DNA of 64,000 bases from assembly GCF_009908285.1 (NCBI RefSeq), contig NZ_JAAARM010000015.1, forward strand, positions 62,001 through 126,000. The letters are read 5' to 3'. Below are positions 60,254 through 64,000 of the stretch, in pieces. The notes beneath the pieces are model-generated. The model worked only from the letters and a program-made list of their open reading frames with translations. It was not told where the DNA came from and ran no database searches. The DNA is from Pseudomonas sp. Fl4BN1 (lineage in GTDB: Bacteria > Pseudomonadota > Gammaproteobacteria > Pseudomonadales > Pseudomonadaceae). Numbering within the stretch: the stretch's first letter is position 1; each line of letters begins with the position of its first letter. The position numbers were made by a program, and so were the translations under genes.

Positions 60254-60490
60254 CGGTTGTTCCTTGTTATCGAGGTGCTGTTGTCAGAACCCGGCGACTA
60301 TGCCGGAAAGACTTTATGACTGTCCAGTTCTCGGCAATAGCCAGCACGATGACCGATGTTTGCGCAAAATATGTGACCAAGCGATTAAATCCGGTCATTT
60401 GCCAGCAGGGTGGCCTGGAGGGGATCCCTGGCGCCCGTTTCACCGATGATCCGCTCTAGGAGAGTGCTCAAGGCTGGCGAGGGGCCTGAT

Positions 60491-62452
60491 TCAGACGCGG
60501 AAGGCCTGAACCGCCGTGTGCAACTGGCCCCCCAGGTCCAGCAGGTTCTCGCCCTGGCTTCGGCCTTCGCCGATGCGCAGCAGGTTGTCGCCACCCAGTT
60601 GATGAATGCGTTCGCTGTGATCACGGATCTCGCTGACTGCGCCGCTCTGCTGGGCGGTGACATCAGCAATTCGTACCGCAGTGTCGGCAATGGTCTGGAT
60701 CGCCCCGACGATTTCGTCCAGGGCACCGTCGGCAGCCTGGGCCTGGCTGGCAGTGGCTTCGGCGTGTTCGACCTGGGCGCGCATGCCTTCCACCGATTGC
60801 TGCGCGGCGCTTTGCAGGCCGGCGATCAGGGTCTGGATCTGTGCCGTGGCGCCGGCAGTGCGCTGGGCCAGGGAGCGCACCTCTTCGGCGACCACCGCGA
60901 AGCCGCGGCCCATCTCCCCGGCGCGTGCGGCTTCGATGGCGGCATTGAGAGCCAGCAGGTTGGTCTGGTCGGCGATGGAGCGAATCACCGTCAGCACCCC
61001 GCCAATGGTGGCGGACTCTTGTGCCAGGTGTTCGATCATCTGCGCATTGCCCTGCACTTCACCCACCAGGGCGTGCAGGCCGGTGAGGCTCAGGCCGATG
61101 ACTTTCTGTCCCTGTTGCACGGCCAGCCCGGCGCTGCGGCTGGCATCGGCAGCCTGGCTGGCATCACCGGCAACCTGCTGGATGGTGGCCTCCAGCTCCC
61201 CCAGGGCATCGCGGATCTGGGCGGTGTCACCGGCCTGGCGCTCGGCACCGCTGTGCAGGCTGCTGCTGAGGTCGGCCAGGGCACGGCTGCTGCCGGCCAC
61301 TTGCTCGGCGTTCTGGCGAATGGTGCCCACCAGGTCCACCAGGTAGGCCCGCAGGCGGTTCAGCGACTCTTCGATAGCGTGCAGTTCGTGGTTGGTCTTG
61401 CCCAGTTGGATCGGGCGGCTGAAGTCGCCTTCGGCCCAGGTCGAGAGTGCCGGGGCGAGGTTGCTCAGGACCCGGGCCAGCTTGCGCTGCAAGGTGTCGA
61501 TGACCAGGGCGATCAGCAGGATCAGGCCGATCATCAGCCCCTGCATCAGCCGCACTTCGCCCTGGATCTGCCCGTGCTGGGCGCGCACCGCGGGTTCCAG
61601 TTCGGCGATCGCCTGGCGCACGGCAGTGATCTTCAGCAGCGTCGCGGCGCTCAGGTCGGCACGTTTCTGGATCTGCTCACGGGTACGCTCGAGTTCCGTG
61701 GGGTAGCGGTTGAGCAGGCCGTGGAGTTCACGCTTGAGGCCGACACCAGCGTCTTCAGTCGCCGCCTTCTGGGTGTTTTCCAGACCCATCAAGGCCGCGA
61801 AGTCGTCGGTGCCGGACTCGCTGCTGGTGGCCACGCCTAATAAAGGCAGGGCTTCGATCAGCTCGGCCTGGCCGCGAATGTTGTTCACCTCGCGCTCGAC
61901 GTCGGCAGCCAGCTCGCTGCGACCGCTGCTCACCAGCTTGTCTCGGGCCAGGGACAGTTTGCCCAGGTGTTGCGCAGCGTTCAGCAGCAGCGGCAGGTAG
62001 GCCGCGGCGCCAGCAGTCTTGGCTCCATTGGCATATTGGCTGAGCTGTTCGAGGTTGGCGCCCAGTTCACGTTCGGCCTGCAATAGCAGGGCCTGGGGGT
62101 CGCCCGCCAGTTTGCCTGCTGCCAGCAGGTCGGTCTTGCTGAAGTCGTCGAGGCTGGCCAGGCTCGGGCGTAGGCTTTGCGCCAGATGCGGCGGCAGTTC
62201 GCTGAGTTCGCCTTGCAGGGTTTCGATGGCCTGTGCGGCACTGCTCAGGCGCAGGGCGTCGCCGCTGGCCAGGTAGTCCTCGATATTGCGCGCCACTTGG
62301 TTCTGAAACTGCTGGGACAGCCCCAGGTAGCGCTCCATCAGCAGATAGGGGCGCTCCAGGGCCCGTTGCGACCACCAGAGCGTCGCCCCCAGGGCCAGGC
62401 AAACGGCAACTAACAGCAGGGTATTGAGATTGGTCAGCAGCTTCAGGCGCAT
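60491..62452 (-). CDS. ctpL: Methyl-accepting chemotaxis protein, CtpL-like
   Basis: 653 aa. The first membrane segment is near 8-27, then a large periplasmic helical-bimodular-type sensor region (about 28-295), a second membrane segment (L-M-Q-G-L-M-I-G-L-I-L-L-I-A) near 300-325, a HAMP domain and a signalling domain whose tip reads I-A-D-Q-T-N-L-L-A-L-N-A-A-I-E-A-A-R-A-G. The position after aroQ and before the GcbA-like cyclase, and the large sensor, match P. aeruginosa CtpL, a phosphate-starvation chemoreceptor (from memory). The ligand here is inferred from that match. Confidence 0.85.
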   Translation of the reverse strand: MRLKLLTNLNTLLLVAVCLALGATLWWSQRALERPYLLMERYLGLSQQFQNQVARNIEDYLASGDALRLSSAAQAIETLQGELSELPPHLAQSLRPSLASLDDFSKTDLLAAGKLAGDPQALLLQAERELGANLEQLSQYANGAKTAGAAAYLPLLLNAAQHLGKLSLARDKLVSSGRSELAADVEREVNNIRGQAELIEALPLLGVATSSESGTDDFAALMGLENTQKAATEDAGVGLKRELHGLLNRYPTELERTREQIQKRADLSAATLLKITAVRQAIAELEPAVRAQHGQIQGEVRLMQGLMIGLILLIALVIDTLQRKLARVLSNLAPALSTWAEGDFSRPIQLGKTNHELHAIEESLNRLRAYLVDLVGTIRQNAEQVAGSSRALADLSSSLHSGAERQAGDTAQIRDALGELEATIQQVAGDASQAADASRSAGLAVQQGQKVIGLSLTGLHALVGEVQGNAQMIEHLAQESATIGGVLTVIRSIADQTNLLALNAAIEAARAGEMGRGFAVVAEEVRSLAQRTAGATAQIQTLIAGLQSAAQQSVEGMRAQVEHAEATASQAQAADGALDEIVGAIQTIADTAVRIADVTAQQSGAVSEIRDHSERIHQLGGDNLLRIGEGRSQGENLLDLGGQLHTAVQAFRV

Positions 62453-62504
62453 CGGGGCTCTACCAACGGAAAAATGGTAAGCGCCTGAATTTATTGCGTT
62501 TGTA

Positions 62505-64000
62505 TTACAGGGTTATGACCGAATCAGTGGAGTCCGATGAAAAAGTGGCACTTTGACTTGATTGTCGCGCGGCCTGCACCCGGTTGCGTCCGCCATGCTT
62601 GGCGCGGTACAGCGCCTCGTCCGCCTGGCTGGCCATCATCAAGCTGTCGGAGTCTTGCTCCATCTCGACTACCCCGGCGCTGAAGGTGCACCACAGGTCG
62701 TGGGGTTGGGCCGGGTAGTGGATCTCGGCAAAGCGCTGGCGGATCTCGTCCAGGACCTTGCACGCGGCGTCCTGGTCAGTGTCGGGCATGACGATGGCAA
62801 ATTCTTCACCGCCGTAGCGGCCAATGAAGTCGGTCTTGCGCAGGCGCTGCTTGAGAAACAGCGCGAGGCTCTTGATCACCCGGTCGCCCATGGGATGGCC
62901 ATGGCTGTCATTGACCCGCTTGAAGTGGTCGATATCGAGCATGGCAAAGCTCAGCGGCTTGTCTTCGCGGCGCGAGCGGAAGCTGCAGTCTTCCAGCAGT
63001 TGCAGGATATGGGTGTGGTTGTACAGGCCCGTGAGGCTGTCGCGGACCATTCGCGCCTTGAGGTTGCGCGCCCGGGCTGCGCGGTTGCGCACGGTGGTGA
63101 TCAGGTGTCGAGGCTTGATCGGCTTGGTGAGGAAATCGTCGCCGCCTTCGCTCATGGCATCCAGCTGCTTGTCCAGGTCGTCCTCGGCGGACAGATAGAT
63201 GATTGGCACGCTGACATAGCGGTCATTGTGGCGGATCACCTTGGCCAGCTCGGTGCCGGTGCAGGCCGGCATGTACATGTCGAGGATGATCAAGTCCGGC
63301 TGGAAGTCCGCCAGCTCGGCCATGGCCTGGATCGGCTCGATCAGGGTGCGAGTGACGATCCCGGCACTGTTGAGCAGGCGCTCGGTGTGCAGGGCCTGGG
63401 CGCGGGAGTCGTCGATGATCAACACTTTATAGGGTTCGTACTGGGCGACGCAGGTCAGCACCTCGATTTTTTCCAACAGGCTGGAAGCTTCCAGGGTGCC
63501 GGTCAGGAACTCCTGGCCGCCGGCGCGCACTGCGGCCAGGCGGGTCGGGGTATCGGTTTCATGCAGGCTGAAAAACAACAGCGGCAACTTTTGCTCGAGG
63601 CCAACCTGGGCTTCGTCCGCCAGGGTCAGGCCCATGCCGGGGCCGGAGAAATCGACGTCGATGACAATCGCCGCCGGCAACCGTTCGACCATGGATGAGC
63701 GGAAGGCTGCGATGCTGTCCAGGGACTGGGCGCTGAGGCCGAAGAATTCCAGTTGCTTGGCCAGGCGCTCGGCCCGCTCGTGATCCTGCAGCATGATGTA
63801 GATCGGCTTGCGCAGCGGCGGCAGGAAGGTTTGTTCCAGCTGGTCGCCATGGCGCAGGCCGGTGCGCGACAGGCGCTGCATCAGGCGATTGAGATCGGTG
63901 ATCAGGGTGCTGCTCAGGCGACCGCGATTGGCGTCTACCGCTTCCAGCGATTGGCTGATGCTATGGGCCAGCTGAGTGTGTTCAGGTTGTTCGAAACGTT
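62505..64000 (-). CDS. gcbA: Diguanylate cyclase with two receiver domains, GcbA-like (5' end outside window)
   Basis: The frame stays open to the right edge, so the start lies outside; the ATG at 63881 is internal. A degenerate receiver (P-I-Y-I-M-L-Q-D-H-E) is followed by a canonical one (V-L-I-I-D-D-S-R, I-I-L-D-M-Y-M-P with the phospho-Asp) and a GGDEF domain with active site R-Y-G-G-E-E-F. An I-site R-K-T-D lies five residues before it, allowing product inhibition. It makes cyclic di-GMP. Position beside ctpL and domain order match GcbA of pseudomonads, tied to surface attachment and dispersal. Confidence 0.88.
   Translation of the reverse strand, partial: RFEQPEHTQLAHSISQSLEAVDANRGRLSSTLITDLNRLMQRLSRTGLRHGDQLEQTFLPPLRKPIYIMLQDHERAERLAKQLEFFGLSAQSLDSIAAFRSSMVERLPAAIVIDVDFSGPGMGLTLADEAQVGLEQKLPLLFFSLHETDTPTRLAAVRAGGQEFLTGTLEASSLLEKIEVLTCVAQYEPYKVLIIDDSRAQALHTERLLNSAGIVTRTLIEPIQAMAELADFQPDLIILDMYMPACTGTELAKVIRHNDRYVSVPIIYLSAEDDLDKQLDAMSEGGDDFLTKPIKPRHLITTVRNRAARARNLKARMVRDSLTGLYNHTHILQLLEDCSFRSRREDKPLSFAMLDIDHFKRVNDSHGHPMGDRVIKSLALFLKQRLRKTDFIGRYGGEEFAIVMPDTDQDAACKVLDEIRQRFAEIHYPAQPHDLWCTFSAGVVEMEQDSDSLMMASQADEALYRAKHGGRNRVQAARQSSQSATFSSDSTDSVITL

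Overview
The window reads as a chromosomal segment of a fluorescent-type Pseudomonas (P. fluorescens species complex is my best guess). The grounds are high GC, intact retS-purD-purH-fis-dusB-prmA-accC-accB-aroQ-ctpL-gcbA synteny like P. aeruginosa PA4843-PA4856, a urt/ure block like PA4858-PA4868, a cobalamin block like PA2903-PA2914, and many GTAGGAGC...GCTCCTAC REP/REPIN elements typical of this group. Locus-number comparisons are from memory.

1-8 kb: the 3' part of a very large two-partner-secretion exoprotein (FHA/CdiA-like) that ends in an alpha/beta-hydrolase-like domain with a G-H-S-Q-G nucleophile elbow. It is translationally coupled to six predicted lipoproteins. These are two copies of a module (280-aa lipoprotein, 155-aa lipoprotein, 290-aa lipoprotein), and the small middle genes of the two copies are almost identical. 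This is the best candidate for an undescribed system: a contact-delivered lipase-like toxin with a duplicated membrane-anchored immunity array. 8-14.5 kb: an AI-2E family permease, a lipoprotein, a YegD-like Hsp70, cbpA-cbpM behind a candidate heat-shock promoter, a four-unit REPIN array and a soluble histidine kinase.

14.5-24.7 kb: one minus-strand nitrogen-scavenging operon, urtABCDE-ureD-ureA-GNAT-GNAT-ureB-ureC, behind a candidate sigma-54 promoter, with REP elements in three of its gaps. 24.8-30.4 kb: a small secreted protein made of six V-[ND]-[SA]-F-P repeats, then a TonB receptor plus ABC importer with a Zur-like box upstream, suggesting zinc rather than iron. 30.4-35.6 kb: a PepSY protein and a copper set (OprC-like receptor, two DUF2946 proteins, PCu(A)C chaperone). 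35.6-36.2 kb: a toxin-antitoxin pair.

36.4-44 kb: divergent cobalamin operons, cobL-cbiD-cobK on minus and cobG-cobH-cobI-cobJ on plus, for the aerobic corrin route. 44-47.3 kb: a minus-strand accessory run with SUKH and CPCC proteins (both known as immunity families) and unrecognised exported proteins. 47.3-64 kb: conserved core genes (marC-like, retS, purD, purH, fis, dusB, a DUF3426 protein, prmA, accC, accB, aroQ, a chemoreceptor) and a diguanylate cyclase cut by the right edge. No rRNA, tRNA, CRISPR array or insertion sequence was seen.
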